Assembly: GCF_037038585.1 (NCBI RefSeq)
Contig: NC_092521.1
Coordinates: forward strand, 54,134,398-54,198,397
Direction of reading: 5' to 3'
Origin: Patagioenas fasciata
Taxonomy: Eukaryota > Chordata > Aves > Columbiformes > Columbidae
DNA: 64,000 nucleotides
The notes below the pieces were generated by a model. It was not told the DNA's origin and did no database searches. It was given only the letters and a program-made list of their open reading frames with translations. A program made the translations under genes and the position numbers. Positions 24,101-38,300 of this stretch are shown one piece after another; positions within the stretch are counted from its first letter, which is position 1, and every line of letters starts with the position of its first letter.

Positions 24101-27100
24101 CTTCCAGTTTTGTCTTAAGCAGCAAGACAGCAGCAGGTGACCCAGAGAAAGGCAAACTAACATCAGATTGGCAGGTCCTTGGGCTGTCCTCCAGTTTAGT
24201 TTCCTAATCCTCAGCAGCTACAGCCTGGCTCAGTTCCTAGAGCCCAAGGAAATCTTCCCCAAAATTCTACATAATTCTTAGATCTATGTGTTTCTCTGTC
24301 CAAATTTTTGGCCCCCTTTTTGCTGCACTTACCTGTGTGCTTCCTTTTCCCTGCCTTTTTAACAGAGTAAGCAATTTACAACAGCTCTGAGCAGCACAAA
24401 ATAACTCGTTCCCTGTTTAAATGCTGATTCAGAATAATTATTGCTCTTGGGTGAGTGTAATTTATGGGAAAATCATGCGGCTTTCTGTTGCTTACATTCA
24501 CCTTTTCCCTCTTGTTTAGGAGGCAGCCTTGTTCAGCACAAACATTCGTACAACTCATATATGAGAGGGCATATCCTTGACTTATCATCATCTGTGATTT
24601 TTTTCACTTGACAGGTTGAAAAATGCATACACCTATTTTCTCTGATGGTTTCCTTATCACTGTGGGCCTTCCCGAGGCTAAGTCTGCTCAACCATTCAAT
24701 TTTGATTCTAGAAGCGATGCTGAGGCCATTAGCTGTGTCCACATAAGGATGCTGTTATAAAACTTGACATGCTTATTAATCATAAATTCAGTAGACATTC
24801 TGCTTCAATCTTTCTAGGGTCTGCTTATGCTTCATTTATGATGTAAAGTGAGGGTTTGGGGGGAAAGTGGTGTATTTTTAGATCAATATTTATGTCAGGT
24901 AGCAGAGCATATTCAGTATTTCCATATCAGTTTACACCCAAGGAAGAGCACTTAGCTGTTTTCCACTTGTATTGCACATAGTTTGCTCCAGACTAATACA
25001 GTGAAAAAGTGCAGTTAGAGAAGTTCAAGAGCAGATGGCTGCAAACAAATATTCCCTGTGCCTTATCAGTGAGGGAAGATCACTGTTCCTTTGTCATCAT
25101 ATATTACCCAATATTACTCCACCATTATGACACCATCATTTGAGGGGTAAGGAAAAGCAGCATACTAAGAAATATTTTTCTTGCTGCTCCATTCCACCAA
25201 TGCCTTTTAAAGTGAGGCTGCCGAATCTGTATTCCTAAAAAGTTACCTGACTAAACCCATAGAGCACTGGTGGTTTCCAGGCTGCTGGTTAAATATACCT
25301 AATGAAGATTGTGCATGCATATTCATTTTTAGATTGCCAAACTGATTCAATTAAGACATTGTGCATCCAGCCTGGACTCATGAAATGGCTTAACAAAGTT
25401 CATTAACCTTGGAAAACTTGAATCCATTTCCACGGATGAGGGAGGGAAAGAGAGTATAACCCTCTGCTAAGCACATCTGCCAGCACATTGCTCTGAGCCC
25501 ACCAGCCCAGGTTATGTCTGCACCTATCCCTGGCTGCAGATAAGATTTCTTATCACTTGGAAAACAACTGGCTGTAACTCCATTCTAATTGCATTTCCCT
25601 CTGATTGCTTACATTTGTTCAAATCCAATAAACTAAAAGTGAAATGCAGTGAGGCAGAAAACATGTGGATCAGCACCAAAGATAATATGAATGCACTGGC
25701 CTGTGAACTGAGGCTCCTGAATTTTGCACATGCAGGGGAGTCAAAGACAGCAGGAGAGGAGGTCAGATTTAAGACTACAGCATGGGAAGAGACAATATGG
25801 GTCACCAGGTCTGGTCTCTGGATCTCACAGGCAACTGCATCATAGAATGCTTTTCATCAGTTTATTGAGCTCTGTGTGTAATAAATTTTCATGACAAATG
25901 CACAGGCTGGCACTGTTGTTTCAAATCCTCTGCAAATTCTCCTTGTCATCTTCCTCAGTCCAGACAGATAAGATTAAAAATAAAACACTCCAACCCCGCA
26001 CCCTGCTCGCCCCAATCTAACCTCCTGTTTAAATTTCATTTTTAAATTTCGGTATTGCCATTTGCATTACTTTTGAACCTCACATCTTTTTCCACCTTTT
26101 TGAAAAAGCTTTCCATGTTGGCTGCCCTGGCCACACATCAGAGTATCAGTGCTCACCTTCCACTGCCGAATGTGCCATCATTCCACCTCAGGTGGAATCA
26201 TTAACTGCAATATCCTCTCTTCACACAGTCCAGTAAGTGCTGAAACCCCACAGTCATACACCACAATTAATCTCTTGTGTTATTCAGGTACAGAACAGGT
26301 TAATGTTTGATTCTCTCTATTGGGAAGTTGCTCATTAGAGGTTCTAAAATAAGAGAGATTATGATTATGGGTGAGTCTTCTCCTTTCTTTTTTCTGTTTC
26401 TGTACTTGAGCTCTAAGGTCTTTATTTTCCCTTTGATTTCCCCTATTTTATTACTGTTAAGGTTGGTTGTTTTTTTTTTTTTTTTTTTTTTTTTTAATGT
26501 AAGTTGTTTTTCAGATGTTTTTTTCACCTATTGGGCTATACCTTCTGCCTCTGGGCTGTGCTCTCTGATGCCCTTACCTTCCCTTAACTGCAACTTGACT
26601 CAGATCTCACCAGCTTTTGCTTGACCATACAGTGACCCATACTATTTCATAGAATTTCAAATATCATTGTCATACCAATAATACCTAGTTACATTGCTTT
26701 GCTGATTGCTTGAGAAGTTTTATTTGTTCATTCAAGCCCTTTGAAGCTAAGCATTCAATATGTTTCCCTAAGTTAGAGCCTGGAAATTTAAAAGTCAAGC
26801 TATTAATTGTCAGCATTGAATTTTCAGATGTCTAGAGGGATGTCTGCCCTTTTGTTTGATAATGTCTCTGATAAATCCCCAACTGAGAAACTGGTATGTG
26901 TTTTAGGGAGTTTTAATTAGATTCTGTCTTATCATTTATCAGGCATATGAAGGTAAACGCAGAGTTTCTTCTTATATCAGTAAAATTTGTGTAAGAGTCA
27001 TGAATCTGGGATTAAGGCTCCACAGTAGCTTTGATTGAATTATTTCCTAAGTTCTTTTTTTTGCAATCATTATTGTAATGGACTCTGCATGGAAACACCT

Positions 27101-28050
27101 AAATGCCTTCACACTGGGTCACATTAATTTGCAGTACTGATTTGCCAGATTTCATGAGGACTAAGATAAAAAGGGCTTGTGCTTTCGATTGGAGAAGCAT
27201 GCATTTATTTTAAACACAAAATCAGGCATGAAAAACTGGATCATTTGGTGTTTGATTTTATTTCTGAGATAAGTTTACAACTTCCCCCTGGTTTTGTCCT
27301 TTAAGACTTTATGACAAAAGAGCATTTTCCAGCACACTTAAATAATAAGAATAAAAAAGAGGAGTATTGGCACAGCAGTAATAAAGTTTGCGATATATAA
27401 TATTCAGTTGCCTGGTCTTTACTGTGGCATGCAGAACCCCATGGAGCCAGGACACAGACACACTGACATTAACAATGCCTGGAGAGAATCACTTATTCTA
27501 AAAACAGTCTATCAAAATCAGCGTATTGGCAGATAGAGCAGGGAGAGTCTGTAAGACTCTTATTAGATAATGCTGTTTTAATAGTCTAGCTTAAATCCCA
27601 TCTGTCTCTAACTACAGGTACTACACCTAGGATCCCCATGGAAATGCTCGCCTCTTCTCAGGACCCTCAGGGCCATCTCTGCCTTTTGTTTTCAGAATAG
27701 AGCACGGATTTTCAGATTCCAGAAAAGTAGGTAACTGCGGTGACCCACTAAATGTAAAATACTTAAACAGTATTTGGAGGAGGGACTGGGAGTTCTGCCA
27801 GCAGACCATAGAGTCGTGCTTATTTTTAGACTCTCTGCACCCACAGATGTTTAGAAAAAAAAAAAACAACTGGTAATTTGAGCAACAGCTTTAGGAGAGG
27901 TGGGGATGTTCCCTCATCCCGGAGTGATGCATAGTCTCTGGTCACAGGATCCTTCAGAGAGCTGGGGGTTGTACACCACAGGCAGCTCAGCTGAATCTGC
28001 TCTAGGCACTGAAGTAAGTCTGTGAGAAGTTGTAGTCCAAAAGAAAGAGA
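15127..28050. other. Intergenic spacer, LAMA1 to LRRC30, middle part
   Basis: About 13 kb without a supportable gene. It contains a small imperfect tandem duplication at 15808-15853, a CAAAA-rich patch at 22908-22926 and a 26-base T run at 26470-26495. AT-rich stretches such as 16690-16920 and 25280-25420 could include conserved noncoding elements, but this cannot be judged without alignment. No RNA gene or LTR pair was recognised. Confidence 0.65.
26470..26495 (+). repeat. Poly-T run (26 bases)
   Basis: An uninterrupted run of T. No SINE body or target-site duplication is evident next to it, so it is called a homopolymer tract and not a retroposon tail. Confidence 0.9.
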
Positions 28051-28054
28051 AAGG

Positions 28055-28253
28055 GAAGGAAGGAAGGAAGGAAGGAAGGAAGGAAGGAAGGAAGGAAGGA
28101 AGGAAGGAAGGAAGGAAGGAAGGAAGGAAGGAAGGAAGGAAGGAAGGAAGGAAGGAAGGAAGGAAGGAAGGAAGGAAGGAAGGAAGGAAGGAAGGAAGGA
28201 AGGAAGGAAGGAAGGAAGGAAGGAAGGAAGGAAGGAAGGAAGGAAGGAAGGAA
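28055..28253 (+). repeat. GGAA tetranucleotide microsatellite, about 49 copies
   Basis: About 199 bases of uninterrupted AAGG/GGAA units on the plus strand, flanked by AAGAAAGAGAAAGG on the left and AAAAGAAAG on the right, consistent with growth from a purine-rich seed. Open frames of repeating Lys-Glu-Gly-Arg or Phe-Leu-Pro-Ser through it are artefacts of a repeat whose period is not a multiple of three. The homogeneity implies recent expansion and probable length polymorphism. Homopurine arrays can form triplex DNA, and GGAA is the ETS-factor core. Confidence 0.98.
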
Positions 28254-30616
28254 AAGAAAGTATTGATGCATTCTGCATGAAAGCCAACAGAGTAGGCATG
28301 TAATGGACATTTAGATGATCTGATTCCTTCTGTGAGACAGGCCAAGAAACAGCTCTTTTTAGACAACATTGCATTTAGGCAAGGAGAATTTGGGCTCTCT
28401 CTTCTGCTTTCCAGTAATTGCTCTTTTCTTTCTTAGGACACGTGCAAAATGTAACAGAATGACCTTCAAGAGCTCTGTGAAAAAAAGAGTACCTGTGGCA
28501 GATGTGATGTGGCAGCAGTTACACTAAAACGTCATCTACTTTGCAAAATCTATTCAGTTTGATTTGGAAGGCACAGACCACAAGTAGCATTTGCAAACAT
28601 GCAAACAGGCAGGTACAGGGTATTTTATGGGTGTTTATGGATGTAGATGTGACTGTTCATAAATGTAGTGATGAATAACATAGAACAGTGGATGCCTTCT
28701 ATACTGCATTGGGATTCTCCACGTGATGACTACAAATACATTTATAAATGGTGTCAAATCTGTCACCACACTGTCCTGAAAAGGAAGAGAAGGTTGAGAC
28801 ACACAGGCTGAGTGCAGATGACTAAATAAAGCAGGACAGGGTCCTAGGTGTATTCCCGTGGGACGGTGCCCTGGGGCATGTCCATGTGCTAAACTCCCTG
28901 CAGAGGAGTGGACAAGCACTTAAGGCAAGCAGTTTCCAGTGGTGACCAGGAGAACTATTGTGGGCATGGGATGAACCCATGCCCCGGAGGACACAAGTGA
29001 TACCACGGTGCAGGATCATGGGTTGCCTCTGTTTAATACAGCCAGACAGACCAGCTATTTGACTTGTGTGCACACAGGGAAATTGTGGCAGAAATAGGAG
29101 CTGACCAACCAGTCATTTATGCATTTTGAGAAATTTCAAAATACTACTGCAAGTTTGCAGAAAAGAAATAAAACTTCCTGTAGTTCCGTGTAACAAGAGA
29201 CTAGCTTCTGGCCGCTGACTACCAGGAGAAATCAAGCCTATCATTTCTAGTGTACATGTACACACAGAACCAAATCTGTCTCTTTTTATTCCATACTAAT
29301 GATAGCTTGAGCTCATCTTCTGTCAAGAGGTCTGCAGAAAAACTTTGCCAAAGCTTTTTTTAAATGAACTCCTGCACAGGCATTCACCTTCAGGTCCAAT
29401 TTTTCATGGATCAGGCGATCCAGCAGCTCCACATGGGACCTTAATAAAACATTCCAGGAAAGCTCCAGGGACACACAGGCATTAAAGGCTGTTAACAACA
29501 CCATAATTAAAAGCAAATTAACAGGAAATCTGAAAATGCCTTAAGAATTGTTCCTGTCTTGTGTCACATCTCATAAATCTCAGATTACCTTTGAAATTTG
29601 ACTTAGTATTTCACAATAGCTGCAAGATCAACAAATCACTACAAAGTAGTTAAAGCCTACAAAATTTTCTTCCTTGACGCTGAGACCAGAAGATATCTTT
29701 GGCAGTCTGCATGGCACTGACATTTTAAGGACCCTTTATTTACTTCAGAGGAAAGAAACAGCATCAGAGAAGATGGTTCAGTAGCTGCAATTGTATTTGT
29801 AGTGGATATTTCTCCAGCAAGATTGTAGAGTTCTCCTGAACTTAAAACAAGCAAAACCTTTTTAGCCAAAGCATCCTTCCTGTCACAGGAAGGGTTAGGT
29901 AGTTTCTGCATCCTCATTTAGCAAGGTGTTTATTATAGCACCTAGATAATGAATGAAAAAGAAAATTTCTCCCAAAAGAATACAGATCAAACTTCCTAGC
30001 ACTTTAGAAAAGGCTCTTGTTAAACATTTAAACTATTCCTTGTTACATTAATAAGTGTTTTAATATATATAAGCCAGAGGAACTGTGTAAGATCTTGACT
30101 CCACAGAGAACATGACATTTGCTTCAAAATCAACTATGAACCTATAGGTACATGCTGATGAAACTATAGGTATCTATTATATGCTCACTGATTTAAAAGA
30201 CAATGACATAATTTGGTTTTGCAGGAAAGCAAAACTTAAATTGAATGTGTCAGGATGGCTATGGTTTCATTAAAAGCCTGATGCTATCTGATATTTCATT
30301 GAAGGCTCAAATCTTATGGAAAAGTAATTATGTGATGATCTCAACTTTTATTTAAAAACATTGCAATTGTCCAGCCTCTCCACCTCGTTGCAGAGAAAAA
30401 CTTGAAAATGTTTACCAAGTGTATTCTAGAGACTCTAAATCTGTAGGCAAATAAAAAAGCCCATAGATAATAGACTTTAAAATTCCAGGTCTTTGTGACC
30501 TCATCTTATAGGTCTTTTTCAGGACTGAGAATCCTGTTTCCTTCAAAATCAAATCTAAGCATTTGCATTGTCAAAGAATGTAAAAAAATACAGCTTGTCA
30601 TTTTTGTCAGCTTACT

Positions 30617-30693
30617 GGTTTGGTTTTGGTTGGTTGGTTTGTTTGTTTGTTTGTTTTTGTGGGTTTGGTTTTTTGTTTGTTTGGGGTTTTTTT
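30617..30693 (+). repeat. GTTT/GGTTT low-complexity repeat
   Basis: Irregular mixture of GGTTT, GGTT and GTTT units. It gives rise to hydrophobic or Lys/Asn/Thr-rich open frames that are not genes. Confidence 0.85.
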
Positions 30694-31600
30694 GTATCAT
30701 TGCTAATAGTGCAGTTTCTCTTGTTATGTTAGTTAGACAACAAAGTTCTTTGGCAAGTTTTGAGTCATTTTTTTCCCCTGCACGCTAACATTTGTGATTA
30801 ATCCATGAAGCAGTTCTCAACTACACTGTATCATGTAAATCCTACTGATATTTGGTTGGTTTGGGTTTTTTTTTCTGCTGCCAGACCTGAATGCATGAAA
30901 TTAGTTTCTGCTTCTTGCATCCAGGACACCAACAGATAAGGGACTACTTTTGTTCAGAAATTTAGTTCCTGGGATGTCCAGATGAGGCCACTGTGGTTTT
31001 ATTATCCCGATTACAAAAATGGAATTTAATTTGGTTACCTCAGAGTTTCCCGTCTCCACAACTGCAAGCGTGCTCTGTGGCCTGTTTTCCTGTTGGAGAA
31101 CAAAGAAAAGGAAGTGGTTATTTTTTTCTTCTTTGCGCAATGGTTACAGTACTCACAGAGGCAGGAAAGGAACGGGACAATGGAAGCTGCAGATGTGGAA
31201 TTTCTTTTCTAAATCCCCTTTGCTGCTGCTGACTGCCAGGCAGTGGAGATATGGCCATGCAGGAGATGCTGTGAGACTGAAGCAGTGCAAATATTTTTGT
31301 TTGATGGAGAGCCCTGGGGTGAAGCTTCCCAACAAAGTCTGGCTCAAACCGTACTGGGCTATACCACAGACTTAGTTTCAAATCAGCAGCATGATGCAAA
31401 ACCAGGAGCACTTTGGCTGAGTCACGCTGTTAGGAAATGGGGATTTCTGTGGCGAGAGGTTGGATGGGGCCCTGCCAAGTCTCCGGGCAGTAAACTCTAA
31501 CACATTTTGGAGATGGGGACAACATTCTTATCCAAAAATATCTAACCAGCCAGGGGGGAGATCGTGACTACAGGGAGACTGTGCTTCCTTTGTGTTTTTT

Positions 31601-31628
31601 GTTGTTGTTGTTTGTTTGTTTGTTTGTT
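31601..31628 (+). repeat. GTT/GTTT short simple repeat
   Basis: Four GTT units pass into four GTTT units without interruption. Confidence 0.85.
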
Positions 31629-33344
31629 AACTATTGTAAAAGTGACCTCCAGAAGGAAGAGCTCCCGAGCAGCCATGAGGAGGTGGGCACAAGTCAGAGC
31701 CCAGCCACGGGGAGACACATCAACCTCTGGGCAGAGCTGTGGCAGGTTCTTTGTTCCACCAGTGTGATTAAAAGAAGGGAAATGCCAAATTTTCTAAATG
31801 CTCTCTAAAAGTCCTTTTTCTTCCCTTTGTGTCTGCCGCTGCAGAATAGAATGCCTTGTTCATATCCGTTCAGGCTGTCTGATAATAGGTGCATTTTTAA
31901 CAGCAGCGGGGCAGACAACGAGGAGTCACAATTTGTGAGAGGCTTTCATTTTGCTTCTCCATCTGCTTGCAGTGAAGGGCCACATTTTAGCCTTAGATCC
32001 TTCTGCCCTGAAAGGCCAAATCTGGCCAGAGGTTGGCCCAACCATTGAGTTTCCTCCACTGAGTAGCACCTCTGCTTACAGCAGCAGGGTTATCTCTGCC
32101 ATTCTGGGTAGCGCATTTGGATGGTGATTAACAAGACGACTGAGTCAGAGCTTATGGCTGTGATGGGATTTAATGTAATGTTTGTTTGTAAGCTGACAAA
32201 TATTGGCAGAAAGCACTTGCAAGGGAGGTATCTGTGACTCTCAGTCACGCTGCCAACCCACTGTAACCAAACAGCTACAACTGGCCTCAGCCCTTTCCAG
32301 GCTTGTCCAGGCATGCCAGGGGATGCAATATTTCAGCCTCAGTTGTTTTTATGCCACACAACTCTGTTAAGGTGCGTGTTTTAATCGTGTGGCTCGCTCA
32401 GCTCACTGCCACCTTGCCTCACAGTGCTCCTGGCTCCTCTCCTGTTGGAGGACCTCACTCACCAGACACAACCACAGGGATGCCCTCCCTCTCCCCTCTC
32501 CTGCCAAGCAGGTGCAACTCTATGAGAGATCCAAAACTGAAAAGAGACCAAGCATTGCTTGGCAGCAAGAAGGGACTGTGGGGACTGACTGCAAAGAGGT
32601 TGCTGGAGTGCCCTGACTCGCAGTTGCAGCTTCGGTCATGGTCCTTTAGCATCTGAGCTAACACAGGGTTTAAAGGTGAGGCTCTCTGAAATGAGGTGGT
32701 GGGGAGAGCACATCCATCAACAAATTTCTCAGGCAGCAACACAGCAGATTCATCACCGTGGATCCACTGGAGAGGAAAAGCCCTGAAATTCTTGTAGTAT
32801 TTGCTGCGATTTTCACCTAGTTTAAACAGTGCCTGATGTTTTCGCTTACCATTTTTAGGGTCCGTTTGAGTTTAAACACACTGCTTATTCTTGTAGCAAT
32901 ACAATTTCCTTTCATCAGCAGAGCCAGCTTCAGCTGTTGTCGGGTATTATTATACCTTACTGCTTCCTTCCTCTCCCATCAGTCCCTCTATCTCAGAGCT
33001 CAGTGTCATTTATAGTTCAAGCTATTTGACTGCTAGTCCCCCTGTACCCCAGAATAGCCTAGAAAAACAAGAAAATTTACAGGGAAGGGGAAATTAAGTA
33101 GCTGCATTTTCTGCAGCACAAAAGAAGCAGACCCCCAAAATCTTGCTGATAGATGTGAAAGTGGCACAGGACATTTAGGACAGAGTAATTTGGGCAGAAC
33201 TGCGTGGTATGACTGCTCACACTTGGCAACGTGGGTAGCAAGCAATCATCCAAGTGGGCGCAGATACTGCTGTAAAATGTCACTGCTGCAGTGAAGGTGG
33301 TACCCACTTCTGAAAAGAAAGAGACCCACCCTACCACAAAGGGC

Positions 33345-33353
33345 ATATAAAAG
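33345..33353 (+). promoter_or_regulatory. LRRC30: Candidate TATA box of LRRC30
   Basis: GGGCATATAAAAGC contains the core TATAAAAG and has the G/C-rich left flank common to functional TATA boxes. It lies about 700 bases upstream of the LRRC30 ATG, which would require a long leader or a spliced 5' untranslated exon. A CAGCTG E-box lies between it and the gene, at 33757-33762. AT-rich DNA yields such matches by chance, so this is tentative. Confidence 0.35.
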
Positions 33354-33945
33354 CTAACACTTTTTACAAGCACAAGTGTTCGGTTGTTCTTTGGTTGTTT
33401 TTTTTTTTTTAATAAACAGAAAACAAGTGCTTGCATGAAAAGTCTTTACTGGCATTTTGCAGTGTGCAAAGTTTTCTGATGGACCAGTAACTATTTTAGT
33501 GAAATCAGGAAGAACAAAATAAAAATAATTGTGAAAATGTCCTTTAAAATTGAATTGAAATGATGGCTTGTTTGCTTGTTTTCTTCTATAGCTTGCTTGT
33601 TTGTTTTTGAAGTCATCCTGTTAATTGTCCTGCAGCCATGGTATGTACCAGATAGCCAAGAAAGCTGACATGGTGAAGTTATATACAGCATCCTTGTGAC
33701 CTTTTTGCAGTGAAGACACATATCTGTCCAATAAAGCCCAGGCCAAATGACAGTGACAGCTGCCTGGTGGCATTCAGTTTGAATTGAACAGGTTTGACAC
33801 AAGTCAGGAGCAAGTATTTCATTACAGACTGTGCACCAAGACCAACATAAGCCCCCAAAAGTGAAACTTTCCCTCAGCAGCTATGGAAACTGCCCTGGTG
33901 GACTGAGATGCATTTCACAGGCTCCTCCTTATCTCCTTGCTTTGA

Positions 33946-34950
<1,005 letters not shown>

Positions 34951-35185
34951 GTTTCCGCTGAGCTTGGGATTAAGCCTGTCATCAAGACTCAGAGCACTTT
35001 CCTGCACTGGCATTTCCACTTCATAACGCTCGGATTTCGAAGACTGTGGATGGCTTTAGCCATGGCTGGAGGAAAGCAAGTAAAGTATGATGGTCTTGAT
35101 TAAGTGTGTAAAGAATAGACTTTCTAAAAATAGCCACCTCTGTAACCTTCAGCGTTGGTGTGCTTGTGTCTTTTAGGGGAAAAAA

Positions 35186-35206
35186 CAAAACAAAACAAAA
35201 CAACAA
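35186..35206 (+). repeat. CAAAA short tandem repeat in the LRRC30 3' region
   Basis: Several AAAAC units in a row after GGGGAAAA, within the probable 3' untranslated region of LRRC30. Confidence 0.75.
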
Positions 35207-35378
35207 ACTTGTGATAAAATATTTGCTCTTCATTTGACAGAAACAAATTAAGGCAGACTGCTAGAAGTGCAGAAACACGTATTTGCCAGCTATTAGGTTG
35301 GAGGAATATTAATATAAGTTGGATTTACTATATGTGATTGCCATTGCACTTTAACTCCTGCTCACTTCTTCATACACA

Positions 35379-35384
35379 AATAAA
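35379..35384 (+). terminator. LRRC30: Candidate polyadenylation signal of LRRC30
   Basis: The canonical AATAAA hexamer lies about 430 bases past the stop codon on the gene strand. A second AATAAA is at 36032-36037. Downstream GU-rich sequence is not strong at either, so the choice is uncertain. Confidence 0.35.
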
Positions 35385-38300
35385 CCACTACATAAACAAA
35401 CAGTGCTACCTAAGTGAATCTCAAGGAAAATGTTTAATTTACTTTCAGTAGTGAATATATCCTGAGCTATATTAGCTCACAGACAGTATATGGCCAGTTC
35501 AATACCATTTGTTGTTCACCCCACAGCTGTGTGCTGGCCTCTATAAATTACAGGTGAAGATTGCCTTCAATGAGGCCTTTCCCATTTGTTTGGAAGAAGA
35601 CCCAAAACTTCCTCAAAGCCACTAGTTTTCTTCCTGAGACACACAGCCTTTCCAGGATGCCAACACCGGTGTGTCACATCAGCCGGTAGCAGCATCCACA
35701 CACAGGAGAGACATGAAGGTGGGTCCTTATTCCTTCCAATGGAGACTGTCAGATGGAGTTGCACATCACTAGATGAACAACTGCACTCCGTGGCCTGTTC
35801 TGTGTCCCTGCAATCGAAGTGGTGGAGTAACTTTACTCAGGAAGCAGTACATCTCCTAATATTTATTTCAAGAAAAGCAGCATCAAACCAGTCATCGGCT
35901 TAAGTAAGAGCTTCAAAAACAAATACTTATTTCTGTTATTTTCATTATCAGCCAGTAGCATAAAAGTCAGGTCTTCTGTGGTTTCTCATATTGATCTTCT
36001 GTGAATGTCCTTCATCAAAGTTTTATCTGGTAATAAAGAAGCAGTATGAAAGAGCTGTTAACAATTTATGCAACCTGTTTTTTTGTTCCCTCACACCAGC
36101 GTAAAACAGAAGCAACTCTGTCGAAATCAGTTGAGATATATTCTTGTAATGGTAGCGTAGAAGAGGAATGAGCTTGTAATTCTTCAGCTAATTAAGAGTA
36201 TTCAAAGCCACTTTTAAAGTGCTTCCTATCCTACGTGCAATCTCAGGAATCAATGATTACTTTCTAAAACATCATTTGCTCAAAATTATGGAAGGCTGTG
36301 GAAGGCTGATTCTGCATCTAGTGAAGTTAATGGACAATCCCTGGCTGAGGGAAAAACTCTTCAGCAGAGGTAGAAGCAGCAGACAATTATGTTTTTCGTA
36401 GGTACCTCCGAGCAAACACAGGACTTTTGGCCACGCTAATGTTATCAGTGCGATATTAAATGTAGCAATGAAGAATCTGTGCCCACAGAATATTCTGCTC
36501 TGCGGCTACCTACCCTGATACTTTATTATGTTGGATTGTTTTGTGTATCGTTTGTTATCTTAATTGAGTATTTCAGTGTTACACCCAGGAATCTCAGTTT
36601 CCAAGTGTTCAGTCAAGGACAAATCTTATGTTTCTAGTACACAAGAAACTTTTTTCAAGGGCACATTTTCTCGAGCATTAAGCAAACAGACAAAGTGGGC
36701 GAACAAACACCAAAGCACAGTTATTTTGTGACTTTTTTTACTTAATATATGCTTTAAATGTAAAAAAAAAAAAAAATTATATGTAGCTTTACATGTATTT
36801 ATTTCACCCGTGCAATGAGATTTATAACAAAGTTCCAGGTTTTTTAATGAACAATACATATAATAAATTCATGTATAAATCAATTAACATCAAGGAATAA
36901 AGATGCAATTATTTATAGGAATACCAACAGATAATTCTTGGAGGGGATTAGACACAGATTATTAACTTTTCTAAATGTCTGTTTCATATCTGTAAGTCTG
37001 GCATTCACGTTAACTCTGCAGTCCTGTAATAGTGCTTTGCAGGAAAATCAGATGCCAATGGCATTAATCACCTGAAAAGATTTTCCATGTATCAGTATCC
37101 AGGATTATGTGACACCAGATAGCCTCTGATGTGATCTGACTAGAAGAGGTATGCACAGTAATTTACATGGAAGATGTGAGACCAGACTGTGTGTGTTTGT
37201 TAGGAGACCGCTACGTAGGGTGAGAAACAGTGCATGATTCAAGAAAATGGTCCCCAGACAGGGGATTAAAAGGCAAATTTGACATAATCAAATGCATCTG
37301 GAAAAGTAGTTATAATATGAAGTGCAATACCAATAATTTAAAATTCAATTATTCAATTGAATAATAACCTTTTGCTCAAGCTAATAAACCTTTGTAAGCA
37401 TACGAAACACATAAAAAGTCTCTGCCTTTTTAAACAGAATAATAAAATTCATTGAATAAATGGTACTTTAATGTATAATTCAGATTTTACCATTAAGAAG
37501 ATAATTTCTACTGAACTGCTTGAGTCTTTCTTTCATTCCTCAATTAAGACCCTTATAAATAGCTTTCTCAGAGACACAGAAAATGATCTCGCATACTAAA
37601 GGTAGTATTTTGAATTCTTCCTGTAAAAAAAACCCAAAAACTGTATATCACTGCTAATGTATAGAAACATACATGAGATGCAAATAATGATATATGTGTT
37701 TGTATCTGAGAGGGAGCAGGATAGAGAAAGCAAGCAAGAGGAACAGGAGGGAGATGGAAAGCATGGTGTCACACGCTAGCCCTGGTTTTGAGCAAGGCAT
37801 TAGCAAAGAATTGGTGGATCTCAGCACTGTCATCCAATATTAGCTGTACAGACAACAGGAAAAAAAGAAGCTGAAATGCTGCAGGGACTGTAGTCAGATC
37901 TCATGATATATGACAACAGTACCACTTCTATGTGTATACTAAATTATATGATTTTGACTTATAATTTTTTAGAGAACTATATACCCAGTGTTACGCGTGT
38001 TTCTAGTACTGAAGTTTTCTCATTCTAAGCCTCACAGCAGCATAGCTTTTGAATGTATCTACTATTTGTGTTGGTGGTGGTGTCCTTCAAAGGAATGGAA
38101 AAGTGGGATCCACTTGTGGAAAACGATACTCTCTTGGCAGGGTGACTTATCTATGGCTGTCACTTAGAGAGGCTCTCAAAAAGCTGAAACTCAGAAAAAT
38201 TCTTGATGTGGACGAAACAAAAGGGAAAGCACAAGAACAAAGTAGGAAGAACAGAGTCAGGGGTCAGACGGTTGGGATAAATGTAACGCACAACAGGGCT

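Larger units (their letters stand above)
28254..33345. other. Intergenic spacer, LAMA1 to LRRC30, last part
   Basis: No gene is supported. It holds GTTT/GGTTT-rich low-complexity DNA at 30617-30693 and a GTT/GTTT stretch at 31601-31628. Segments around 31.0-31.5 kb and 32.3-32.7 kb are somewhat GC-richer with open frames on both strands, but these show no recognised domain or convincing splice signals. Confidence 0.65.

Noticed and set aside
27826..28374. Open frames up to 182 codons encoding repeated Phe-Leu-Pro-Ser, and Lys-Glu-Gly-Arg on the other strand
   Set aside because: They are the translation of the GGAA microsatellite. A four-base unit gives the same repeating peptide in every frame and has no stop.
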